A stretch of DNA of 64,000 bases from Siphonodentalium dalli (taxonomy: Eukaryota; Mollusca; Scaphopoda; Gadilida; Siphonodentaliidae), in NCBI GenBank assembly GCA_032622095.1, contig CP136066.1, positions 45,219,911-45,283,910 on the forward strand. The letters are read 5' to 3'. Position 1 is the stretch's first letter. Each line of letters opens with the position of its first letter. The position numbers and the translations under genes are program-made. Positions 11,089-21,082 of this stretch are shown piece after piece. The notes beneath the pieces are model-generated. The model did no database searches and had not been told where the DNA came from. It was given only the letters and a program-made list of their open reading frames with translations.

Positions 11089-12984
11089 CCAGAAAGTTTA
11101 TACTCGATAACTATGTTCGAGACCTTAAAGATGCCGTGTCCGATTTACACCCTGAAACCGCAATTGGTACGTTTTCTATACAAACAGTAATTAGATCGGA
11201 TCCACGATGAGCTCATTGCAACAGTCGTCTATTATAAAGAGCATCTGGGCTTCCGTCGTCCAAACGCGGTAGATAATAAAGAGCATTAGCAATAGCGTTT
11301 GTATTGGGACATGACAATCTGCGGGATGGGATGGGATATGGGACAAAACGACAATCTGCGGGACAGAATTTCAAATTGCGTGGGACGGCCGATATCTCGA
11401 GGAATACAGGGCGTAGGGGGCTCATTTTTGTGTCTAATGAAAGGCCCACATTCGCCCTATCCACACATATTAACCCCGCCACTGACCGGACACCGGAAGT
11501 TACATTATTCGGTCGACAACTGACCTAACATAAAATGCCACAAACACGAAAAACTGCGTTCGACATTAATGTTTAGAATTTAGATTTCTCGATGAATACG
11601 CTAGCAAACAACAAGTTTTAGGTATCAAATAACGCAGTGGAATACTGGGCATTCCTTTTTAGCTACAATATGGCTGTTTTAGTGCGAATATTGTAATGGC
11701 GAACACGCAAACACGCGCCGATAAAACAGCTAAAAATAGACTCGGTGTTTACAATTACAGGATCGATTTCAGCTGGTATATTCAATATAATGGGGCGTAT
11801 ATTAAATCAAAATGTAGGATTAGACACAGGGAATGTATTTTTTTCCATATGGGTCCACCAGGCGGTGAAATTGTTGCAGAAATTCGCTCCAAGATATTCG
11901 CACTTATTTGTATTTCAGTTGTGACTAAAAGCCCAGATGCCGGAGCCCGGCGACTATAAGGCAGTTACAAAATAGATCAACTGGTTTGAACGAATGAATA
12001 TGTCAATGGTAAGACTATTCAAAAGAATATTCAAATCAAATAGTGTTTATAGACTTAAAAACTTATGTGTCCGCCATTCATATGCGGTGGAGGTTCTCAT
12101 ATTATCTGCCAGTCATACGCGGGGGAGGTTCTCATATTTGATTGATTTATTTATTTATGTTTTATATAAAGACATACACGTATATTGTTTTAACAGGTTA
12201 CAAATATAATAAATTACAAGCAAATAAAAAGGAGTTTTTACAGGTTTTTAACATAATTTCGGTTGTTAGGCTATATAAGAAATCGCAAATTTTGGAACAA
12301 AAATGAGGCTGTAAAGAAGTCAAAGTGAATACCAATGGTATGATGGCTGAAATTTAGAAAAAAATCGTAGAGTACATGTACGGCTAGATATCGGGGATGG
12401 CACAAAAAGCACTCGAAGGCTTAATTCCATTGTGGTCCCCTGATATGCTACCGGCCACGAGGCAGACAATATAGTTACCACAAAATTCTCCATTTTGATA
12501 CTAAAAAATAATGGTAATGACATCAATGTTAATATATTGATATTTTACATTGATAAAGCCATCATCAATGTGGATAAAATAATTTATCATCATAAGTGCT
12601 ACATTTACAAGTAATCTTATGATTGTGAATATGTTTATTTTAAAAGAAATGATCTTTTCACCGACCAGGTGGATGAGACGCCTGGCAGATCCATTTAACA
12701 TAACAAGTCTGACACTCGTCTCATTCACCGGGTCTATGAATACTGACCGATATAATATTATATTAATATTAGTGCTGCTGCAAGAGGTGCCTGTGGGATC
12801 TGTGTCGGTTCGGTGACTTTGTAAATGATGGATACGCACCACTGCATATACGCACCACTGCCATGTATGGCCGGTTTTGGACTGGTCTGTCCATGACCGA
12901 AAGATGGAAACCCGAAATACAGGCAGCAGTAACAATATATGCAGAGATGAGTAATTCATTGGCAAAATTTTGGTCACAGTTTCA
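11089..12984. other. Unassigned sequence
   Basis: No supported gene. 'ataataaagagcat'-type short repeats occur near 11,230-11,285, and T/A-rich sequence 'gatttatttatttatgttttatataaag' near 12,143 resembles a retroposon tail. ORFs here lack codon bias or motifs that I recognise. Confidence 0.4.
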
Positions 12985-12986
12985 AT

Positions 12987-14183
12987 TCAGTAATACAGAA
13001 AGGGATCTTCCTCTCGGTCCTTCAGTTTAGATAAGAGATGTTTTTTTATGCAAAATTTCCGGTACTTGATGTCAATGGGTAGATGTACAGTTTTGTCAAG
13101 TCTATTCCAGAGTCTTATTCCTGTGTAGAAAAAAGACTTTTTCCCATAACAACTTACATGAGGGAGGATGAATTTCAGTTTACCTGACCGGGTTTCAGAT
13201 TGATCAGCCTCATTGTCCGAAACATTTGTATCCCCTTCTTTATTTGATCGTTTGAAATGTTCATTAAAATATACTGGCGCTTGCTTATCTGAGATCTTCA
13301 TAACCATTGTCAATTTCCTAAAGTTAACTCTTTCACATACCGGCAGCCAATCTACTTTTAGAAATTCTGAATAGCCAATATGTGTCCTACAATTTAGATC
13401 TAAAATGTATCTTACTAGCCTATTCTGGGTTGCTTGTAATCGGATCTTTGTTCTCTGCGTTAGACTAGTGTACCAAAAGCTTGAACTATAGTCAAAATGA
13501 CATTGAATGAGGGCCAAGGATAGAGTTCTTTTGCAGTATTGGTTCAGGTAAGATGCCTTTCTGTACAAGAATTTCAACTTAGAGTTTGCCTTCTGCAACA
13601 TGTGTGCTGCCATTAGCTCACCATTAAGATGGTGGTCTAAAATGGCCCCGAGATATGTTACGGAGTCACTGGGTCTGATGCTCACGCCATCACAGCAAAC
13701 ACTCAGCTGGGATTTATTTTTCAATTTATGTGATGATCCGAAAAGAATTGATTCTGTTTTTCCCAGGTGTAAAGATAGTTTATTATCCACCAGCCAAGCG
13801 CTCAGTTTGCTCAGTTCTACGCTGAGCGTTTGTTCAATGATGTGCACATCAGATCCAGCGACAATAAGGGCAGAGTCATCTGCATATAAGAGGAGTTGAC
13901 AAGACACAGCCATGGAAGCATCGTTAACATACAGTAAAAACAGTAGAGGACCTAAAATTCACCCCTGGGGTACGCCACAGGAAATATCTTCAAAATCGGA
14001 TAATGTACCATTTACATCAACAGCTTTGGATCTCCCATTCAGGTAGCTGTGAAACCAAAGAAGTGCGCTTTCATCCAAACCGATAACCTTAATTTTTGCA
14101 ATAAAATTTCATGATCCACTGTGTCAAAAGCCTTTTGAAGGTCTATCAGGACCATACCTGTAAGGTTACCCTTGTCCATCTCA
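12987..14183 (-). pseudogene. Non-LTR retrotransposon (LINE) reverse transcriptase, 3' fragment
   Basis: A 308-residue open frame carries the second half of a non-LTR reverse transcriptase: YADDSALIVAG (catalytic YADD), then LSAWLVDNKLSLHLGKTE, YLGAILDHHL, HFDYSSSFWY and ATQNRLVRYIL. Upstream (to 14,183) the frame continues as DLQKAFDTVDHEILLQKL and GVPQG, but it is broken by an in-frame TGA at 13,959-13,961 and a frameshift near 14,095. The endonuclease and the RT start are missing. The fragment stops at 14,184, next to the inverted duplication. Motifs resemble the Rex1/Babar and L2 group, but the clade is not settled. It is dead as a mobile element. Confidence 0.88.
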
Positions 14184-14731
14184 CTATGCTAGCCCGCTAT
14201 GTGGAATATCGTCAATAAATTCACCCTCTGGGGACCTCATTCTGCAAATGACAGGCACACTAAACTCAGACTTGTGTGCAGACATTAGCTTCTGTTTGAC
14301 GAATCGTGTGAAAATTTGGCAGGGTACCATAATTATGTCATACCGATTAAAACTTTTCCTGACCGACTGAACACGAATAAAAAGGTTGTATGCACGTGTG
14401 ATTTTGTGACCATGCACGTGGGGTTTTGCGACCATGCAGGTGGGGCCTGATTAATGGGAAATTGACTTAAAAGTTTAAAAAGTTGCTTTTGTGCACATTG
14501 GTTGGCTGTATCCACAGAAATCCAACATATTGTTCATGTTGTGTCTTTTTGAATATTGTTTTCTTTTATACACCCGTTTTAAAAAAACAGGACATATTAT
14601 GTTATTGGTCTGTCCGTCCGTCTCTCCGTCCACTCTCACCAGCACCATCTATGTGTCTAAAATTTTAGTACAATTTGTGTGGCTAATTTCTGTTACTTAG
14701 CTGGCCACGTAACAGATTTTCAATAGACTCT

Positions 14732-15135
14732 TTAACCTTTTCATGACAGGAGCTGCATTGGTGCAACATGAAAGATCCTGTGCCAGTGCATTTTCTTATA
14801 TATGCGAGTCTCCCATAGGGAGCCTTGCATATATAAGAGAATGCACTAGCTTACAAGGTCAATGTAAATATCCTGTGCCAAATTATTTTCTTATATATGC
14901 ATAGCTCCCTATTGGAGACTCACATACAGTAATGCCCTAAATAATCGACTCCTTATTATGGGTAATTTTTTTGGATTTAGTTGGAAATATGGCTTGTTGC
15001 TATTCATCGGAAAGCTCTCACTGAGAGCTTTCCGAATACTGAAGTCGATTATTTAGGGCATTACTGTATATAAGAGAATGCATTGTTACAGGGTTTTCAC
15101 AAAAGTTCAGCAAGCTCCAGTCATGAAATGGTTAA
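14732..15135. mobile_element. TTAA MITE, family c (left arm), containing a mariner-type MITE
   Basis: TTAA (14,732-14,735), then CCTTTTCATGACAGGAGCT; the right end AGCTCCAGTCATGAAATGG is followed by TTAA (15,132-15,135). It carries a variant palindrome with the loop TCTCCCATAGGGAG at about 14,793-14,851. A second palindrome is split by the element at 14,927-15,066. Confidence 0.85.
14927..15066. mobile_element. Mariner-type MITE (family e), 140 bp
   Basis: The ends CAGTAATGCCCTAAATAATC and their exact complement are flanked by TA on both sides (14,925-14,926 and 15,067-15,068), as for Tc1/mariner elements. It has an inner hairpin GGAAAGCTCTCACTGAGAGCTTTCC. It has inserted into, and so split, a palindromic core of family c. 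Confidence 0.88.
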
Positions 15136-15481
15136 CATGCCCTATACGTTTAAAGGTCCAGTCATGAAATGGTTAACATGCCCTATACGTTTAAAGGTCC
15201 AGTCATGAAATGGTTAACATGCCCTATACGTTTAAAGGTCCAGTCATGAAATGGTTAACATGCCCTATACGTTTAAAGGTCCAGTCATGAAATGGTTAAC
15301 ATGCCCTATACGTTTAAAGGTCCAGTCATGAAATGGTTATCATGCCCTATACGTTTAAAGGTCCAGTCATGAAATGGTTATCATGCCCTATACGTTTAAA
15401 GGTCCAGTCATGAAATGGTTAACATGCCCTATACGTTTAAAGGTCCAGTCATGAAATGGTTAACATGCCCTATACGTTTAA
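15115..15481. repeat. 41-bp satellite, about 8.4 units (left arm)
   Basis: The unit starts CCAGTCATGAAATGG. The first 20 bases or so are the end of the family c MITE, including its TTAA target; the rest (ATGCCCTATACG...) is flanking sequence. TTAA or TTAT recurs every 41 bp from 15,132 to 15,460. Units six and seven carry TTAT. Confidence 0.92.
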
Positions 15482-15720
15482 CCCTTTTGAGTGCCAGGGG
15501 CCGATCTCATCGGCCCTAAACCTACAAAATAAGTCTGTTAAAGAATAAATTATTAAAATTGTAAAAAATTGTATAAAAAAAAATAAAATAAAAATGTTAG
15601 GCCAATGCATTCTCTTATATATGCGAGGCGACCTATGGTCGACTCGCATATATAAGAGAATGCATTGGCACAGGGTATATGGGTTGATACAAAAATCGGA
15701 TTTGGCACTCAAAGGGTTAA
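15478..15720. mobile_element. TTAA MITE, family a (left arm)
   Basis: TTAA, CCCTTTTGAGTGCCAGG ... TTGGCACTCAAAGGG, TTAA. The body is about 235 bp, with one palindromic core at 15,601-15,669 and a small hairpin GGGGCCGATCTCATCGGCCC at the left end. piggyBac-type ends and target. Confidence 0.88.
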
Positions 15721-16782
15721 TTCATTACTGTATGCTACATATCAAATAGTACAAGCGCAGAAAGCGAATGATTAGCCACTTCTGGGGTCAAAAAATAAAA
15801 TATGTAGCCCAGCTGTTAGCCACGTAAAACAAAAGGCACATAATGTCAGATGGTAATATGGAGTCATGGACCCAGGGGGGGGTGGAAAAAAGTTTTTCCG
15901 AGCACGTATGCCGGGGTGGGTGGGTGGTCGATAGGACCAACAAACAATTTTTTCCGCAACTCAAAAATATTTTTCCTGCAAGTCTTTTTGACTGTTTTTG
16001 CAATGAATTTGGCTTAAAACACATCTATATGTCAATATTAAATAAATGACAAATTTCATGATGATCAGACAAACAGTATAGCCTGTAGCCCATGCTAATG
16101 GATTGAATTTTGAAATCCAAGATGGCTGCTGGCAGCCATGTTTTTTTGGACCGATTGACCCCAAAATGACTTGTTCCTATTTACATGTCAATGATAACAT
16201 CCATGACTAATAGTATGCACAGAAATTCATATACAGCTGTTTACAGTGAATTTCCCCCTGCAAATCTCTGTTTTAGTGTTAAAAGGGGGGGTGGGTGTCC
16301 AAAAATGGTCGAAAAAAACTGCCGAAAACGGGAAAAAATTTGGACGCGGGGGTGGGTGGGTCCCAACAAGGGTCGAAAGTCAAAATCAGCATACGTGCCT
16401 GCAATTTTTTTCCCCCCCGACTCCCCCCTGATGGACCAGGGAATTTTCCAGGGCTGTTTTTATATCTGTTACAGATATGGGCGCCCAAACTCGAGAAGCC
16501 CAAATGTCCCCAAATTCCTAGTGGATAGTATTGAGTCAACGTGAATTTTCCAAGGAAATTCAACAATATGCTATGTAAATAAAAAATCTGCAGTCGCAAT
16601 AGAACCTTTATTTATCTGTGTTGGTTCAGCGCAGAAGTCTTATTAAGTTATATGGGGATACATGTATCCACTGCTGGAAAATAGGTTTGCCCAAATTATC
16701 TCTGGATTCTTCCGTCATGGACACAAATCACATAGACTGTCACCCTCCAAATATCAAGTGATATTTTTCTAAATAGCCTTCT
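15721..16782. other. Spacer of the inverted duplication
   Basis: Single-copy between the two arms but repeated at 45,967-47,033. It contains G-rich runs (gggggggtgggtgtcc) and 'aagatggctgctggcagccatg', a motif of dispersed mollusc intergenic DNA. The several overlapping ORFs in both directions (up to 119 aa) look like shadows of low-complexity sequence. Confidence 0.6.
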
Positions 16783-17028
16783 TTAACCCTTTGAGTGCCA
16801 GGTCGATTTTTGTATCAACCCATATACCATGTGCCAATGCATTCTCTTATATATGCGAGTCGACCATAGGTCGCCTCGCATATATAAGAGAATGCATTGG
16901 CCTAACATTTTTATTTTTTTTATTTTTATTTTTTTACAATTTTAATAATTTATTCTTATATTCTTTAACAGACTTATTTTGTAGGTTTAGGGCCGATGAG
17001 ATCGGCCCCTGGCACTCAAAAGGGTTAA
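16783..17028. mobile_element. TTAA MITE, family a (right arm)
   Basis: Inverted partner of 15,478-15,720: TTAA, CCCTTTGAGTGCCAGG..., palindromic core at 16,833-16,901, ...TGGCACTCAAAAGGG, TTAA (17,025-17,028). The AT-rich half is longer than in the left arm. Confidence 0.88.
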
Positions 17029-17390
17029 ACGTATAGGGCATGTTAACCATTTCATGACTGGACCTTTAAACGTATAGGGCATGTTAACCATTTCATGACT
17101 GGACCTTTAAACGTATAGGGCATGATAACCATTTCATGACTGGACCTTTAAACGTATAGGGCATGATAACCATTTCATGACTGGACCTTTAAACGTATAG
17201 GGCATGTTAACCATTTCATGACTGGACCTTTAAACGTATAGGGCATGTTAACCATTTCATGACTGGACCTTTAAACGTATAGGGCATGTTAACCATTTCA
17301 TGACTGGACCTTTAAACGTATAGGGCATGTTAACCATTTCATGACTGGACCTTTAAACGTATAGGGCATGTTAACCATTTCATGACTGGA
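17025..17390. repeat. 41-bp satellite, about 8.4 units (right arm)
   Basis: Mirror image of 15,115-15,481 with the same number of units. The variants (gataacc in place of gttaacc) are again units six and seven counted from the family c MITE. Confidence 0.92.
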
Positions 17391-17774
17391 GCTTGCTGAA
17401 CTTTTGTGAAAACCCTGTAACAATGCATTCTCTTATATACAGTAATGCCCTAAATAATCGACTTCAGTATTCGGAAAGCTCTCAGTGAGAGCTTTCCGAT
17501 GAATAGCAACAAGCCATATTTCCAACTAAATCCAAAAAAATTACCCATAATAAGGAGTCGATTATTTAGGGCATTACTGTATGTGAGTCTCCAATAGGGA
17601 GCTATGCATATATAAGAAAATAATTTGGCACAGGATATTTACATTGACCTTGTAAGCTAGTGCATTCTCTTATATATGCAAGGCTCCCTATGGGAGACTC
17701 GCATATATAAGAAAATGCACTGGCACAGGATCTTTCATGTTGCACCAATGCAGCTCCTGTCATGAAAAGGTTAA
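17371..17774. mobile_element. TTAA MITE, family c (right arm)
   Basis: Inverted partner of 14,732-15,135, with TTAA at both ends. The mariner-type MITE at 17,440-17,579 (TA at 17,438-17,439 and 17,580-17,581) lies at the same internal site, so that insertion predates the inverted duplication. The variant palindrome is near 17,659-17,731. Confidence 0.85.
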
Positions 17775-18231
17775 AGAGTCTATTGAAAATCTGTTACGTG
17801 GCCAGCTAAGTAACAGAAATTAGCCACACAAATTGTACTAAAATTTTAGACACATAGATGGTGCTGGTGAGAGTGGACGGAGAGACGGACGGACAGACCA
17901 ATAACATAATATGTCCTGTTTTTTTAAAACGGGTGTATAAAAGAAAACAATATTCAAAAAGACACAACATGAACAATATGTTGGATTTCTGTGGATACAG
18001 CCAACCAATGTGCACAAAAGCAACTTTTTAAACTTTTAAGTCAATTTCCCATTAATCAGGCCCCACCTGCATGGTCGCAAAACCCCACGTGCATGGTCAC
18101 AAAATCACACGTGCATACAACCTTTTTATTCGTGTTCAGTCGGTCAGGAAAAGTTTTAATCGGTATGACATAATTATGGTACCCTGCCAAATTTTCACAC
18201 GATTCGTCAAACAGAAGCTAATGTCTGCACA

Positions 18232-18632
18232 CAAGTCTGAGTTTAGTGTGCCTGTCATTTGCAGAATGAGGTCCCCAGAGGGTGAATTTATTGACGATAT
18301 TCCACATAGCGGGCTAGCATCACTCTGGGGACCTCATTCTGCACGACCTCATCTGCTACGGATTGACTCAGATTGAAGTTCCCAAATGGTGAATATTGTG
18401 ATGTATACCCATCGGGAACTTTGATTATGCAATGTGTCGTCTGCCAATTTGGGGATATAGAGAAACTAAACTAAAAAAGATATAGAATCTATGGGAAGAA
18501 CATTCTATAGAAATTTGATAATAAAGAAACTTTCAGATAAGATGAAGCCTAAGCAGAATGAGGTCCCCAGAGTATAATTCACCCTCTGGGGACCTCATTC
18601 TGCAAATGACAGGCACACTAAACTCAGACTTG
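18232..18632. mobile_element. hAT-like MITE (family f), complete with 8-bp target duplication
   Basis: Ends CAAGTCTGAGTTTAGTGTGC and its complement, flanked by TCTGCACA on both sides (18,224-18,231 and 18,633-18,640). Two internal palindromes based on GAATGAGGTCCCCAGAGG lie at each end (near 18,263-18,346 and 18,555-18,605). An 8-bp target duplication points to hAT, but no transposase is present. Confidence 0.8.
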
Positions 18633-18640
18633 TCTGCACA

Positions 18641-19727
18641 TATGAATGATAAATGTATATTCTTTTAGCATTAGAACATATGATTTTAGATACCAAACAC
18701 AAATACCAATTACAGGGTTGGCTCTTAAAATTGTTTTACATTTTATTCCTAAAGTCTCTAAAATTCCACGAGAAATATATATTTCTAGTCTTCGGAATTG
18801 GCCACATATATAGTAGATGGCAGAGACTAACTAATTTAGCAAATCATTTACACTTAAGTCAATTAATTTCTGCGTATTTCCATGACAGGCTACACCGGTT
18901 TATGAACATAGCCTCAGTCGGGTTTGTATGTAAGCCATGTATGGAAGCCGGTATATCTGAAGAGAGTGCATGACAGAGCGAAAGGAGTGTGTCTGTTTTT
19001 TTGTTGACAAATTGAATAAAATAACTTTTTACTTTCTGTCATTTGCAGAATGAGGTCCCTAGAGGGTGAATTTAGTGATGCTATCCCGCATAGCAGGCTA
19101 GCATCACTAAATTCACCCTCTGGGGGACCTCATTCTGCTTAGGCCCTCAACTGCTATGGTAGATCTAGGATCAGATTGAAGTTCCCCAGTTGAAGTTGTT
19201 GATGATCACCCATTAGGCACCTCGATTATGGATTTTACCTTCTGCAAATTAGGGGATATAGAAACTTCCCAGAAAGGAAAACGTAACTAAAAAACAATGT
19301 TAATTTGATACTATAGATACTTCCCAGAACTTTCCATTTGTCCTAATCCGAAGATATACAGGCAATATAACTCCCGCCCATGATTCTGGATGTAACCAAA
19401 GGGGCAGGACTCGGTCCTAAAACAACATCATCCCAACTGATATCCCAAGCTGTTGTGGACTGAGAAGTCTTGGTCTATGGGCGAGCATGCTTTTTAAACA
19501 TTTTTGGCCTGAGAAGTGGGAAATTTACTTTGCATGGTCTAACTAACTTAAGCGAAAGTTGTTGTCTTTGTAGGTTTTTCAAGTGTTATCTATCCTGAAA
19601 CGCATTAAATGTCTGCTCCTTTCCATACGCATTTAACTTAATAGTTCCCACTGATATGTTCATTGATACAAAGTTATGAAAGATTTGTATATTCTTATAG
19701 TTTTGTGTACTCAAACAATACAATGTA
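18641..19727. other. Unassigned sequence with an extra family f palindrome
   Basis: A piece of about 295 bp (19,036-19,330) with the palindrome GAATGAGGTCCCTAGAGG... (19,046-19,142) and family f inner sequence is present here. It is replaced in copy 2 by about 870 bp that holds a SINE. No gene was recognised. Confidence 0.6.
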
Positions 19728-20115
19728 TTAAAGGTACTCAATCCGAGTCAATGGTCCCCATATCATCAGATTCCAACAACATTTTTTTTTAAATGCCGCT
19801 TCAGTTATCAGAATCGATTAATTACCCAAAAATAATGCTAACCACAGTCAACTATAGTATTACATTGCCCAAAACCTGTTATTTATCAACATTTTGTTCA
19901 ATAAAATTTTGCCGGCTTGTCAAATATCCGACAAAAAAAGCCACTTGATTTTAGAGTTATCCACCTTGTGGTGAAAAATAATACATTTTAAAAATCGATA
20001 CCTGATCACTCTGAGCTTTGATAGGCGGGTTCCTCGACTCAAATCAAATATTTTTTACCCCCAAAGCCAAATAAATAGTAATTGAGGGGCGCTTAATCGG
20101 ATTGCGTACCTTTAA
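19728..20115. mobile_element. TTAA MITE, family g (copy 1)
   Basis: TTAA (19,728-19,731), AGGTACTCAATCCG ... CGGATTGCGTACCT, TTAA (20,112-20,115). The body is 380 bp, rich in 'gccggcttgtcaaatatccgac' and 'ggggcgcttaatcggatt'. Relatives are at 33.4-34.2, 36,968, 38,633 and 50,425. Confidence 0.82.
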
Positions 20116-20185
20116 CAATGAAATAGACTGCAAGGAATAAATATATTTACAATTAAACAAAATATGTGCAGAAAGGAGCGAACAG

Positions 20186-20548
20186 TTAACCCTTTACCCA
20201 ACAGAACGGCCACAGGTCGCCTCGCATATATAAGAGAATGCATTGGCTTAACACATTAAAAATTATAAAATTGTTAAAGAATGTAAGAAAAAATGGTAAA
20301 AAGTGTTAAACATTTTTTTTTTTTAGGCCAATGCATTCTCTTATATATGCGAGGCGACCTATGGTCGACTCGCATATGTAAGAGAAGGCATTGGCACAGG
20401 GCATAACTGTAACCATCACAATGTGGTCAATGAGCCGGTTCCAATGATATCCATATTTGTATGGTTTTATTGAGACAGACCCAAGATAATTTAGGCTGTT
20501 CAAGCTTTATTTGGCCGTTTTTGGCCGGTTTGTTGGGTAAAGGGTTAA
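20186..20548. mobile_element. TTAA MITE, family b (copy 1), left core partly deleted
   Basis: TTAA, CCCTTTACCCAACAGAACGG ... GGTTTGTTGGGTAAAGGG, TTAA. The left palindromic core has lost its first half (20,210-20,247 remains); the right core is intact at 20,327-20,395. On the minus strand the element supplies AATAAA at 20,506-20,511, the first such signal downstream of the stop of exon C copy 1. Confidence 0.85.
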
Positions 20549-21039
20549 CTCATAGTTCAGCGAGTTTCCAGGATAGATGACTTGAAAAACATACGAAGAC
20601 AACACTTATATAATATATATGACCCGCCATATCAAATCCAGTCGGAAGTCGGGATGTTTTTTACCCTGTGCCAATGCATTCTCTTATATATGCGAGTCGA
20701 CCATAGGTCGCCTCGCATATATAAGAGAATGCATTGGCCTAACAATTTTTTATCATGTTTTTAAAATAAATGTTTCTTACAATTTTTAGGACACAAAATA
20801 AAAAACATCCATTACCCTGCAGGGAGCCCCACACATATATAGAAGCATATAGAAGAGTGTCGTCTGCTCATGTTTGTCTGGGGCTCTGTATGGGTGAAAT
20901 TATAAAATTGTTAAAGAATACAAGAACAAATTATTAAAATTGTAAAAACTTGTTAGGCCAATGCATTCTCTCCTATGGTCGACTCGCATATATAAGAGAA
21001 TGCATTGGCACAGGGCCCTTCTGTTGGGTAAAGGGTTAA
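20549..21039. mobile_element. Chimeric element: family d left part joined to a family b right end
   Basis: The family d terminus TATGACCCGCCATATC starts at 20,619. It is followed by a core (20,670-20,738), then a collapsed core (20,956-21,008), and then the family b right end ...CTTCTGTTGGGTAAAGGG with TTAA (21,036-21,039). The sequence after both TTAA sites, at 20,545 and 21,036, is nearly the same (TTAACTCATAGTTCAGCGAG), so the region was formed by recombination. The same structure is at 51,272-51,762. Confidence 0.7.
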
Positions 21040-21082
21040 CTCATAGTTCAACGAGTTTCCAGGATAGATAGACACTTTCAGC

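Larger units (their letters stand above)
14186..18320. repeat. Large inverted duplication, arms about 1.54 kb, spacer about 1.06 kb
   Basis: The left arm (14,186-15,720) and right arm (16,783-18,320) mirror each other about a fixed centre: paired coordinates add up to 32,503-32,506 across the arms. Each arm holds, outside to inside, a piece of the family f element, unique sequence containing 'tgtccgtccgtctctccgtcc', a family c MITE with a mariner-type MITE inside, 8.4 units of a 41-bp satellite, and a family a MITE. Two variant satellite units sit at mirrored positions in both arms. Copy 2 of the segmental duplication has only the right arm. Confidence 0.9.

Noticed and set aside
12501..12977. 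158-aa minus-strand ORF next to the LINE
   Set aside because: It does not continue the reverse transcriptase frame and has no recognisable motif.
15115..15481. CRISPR-like array (regular 41-bp repeats)
   Set aside because: There are no unique spacers; the whole unit is repeated head to tail in a eukaryotic sequence. It is a satellite.
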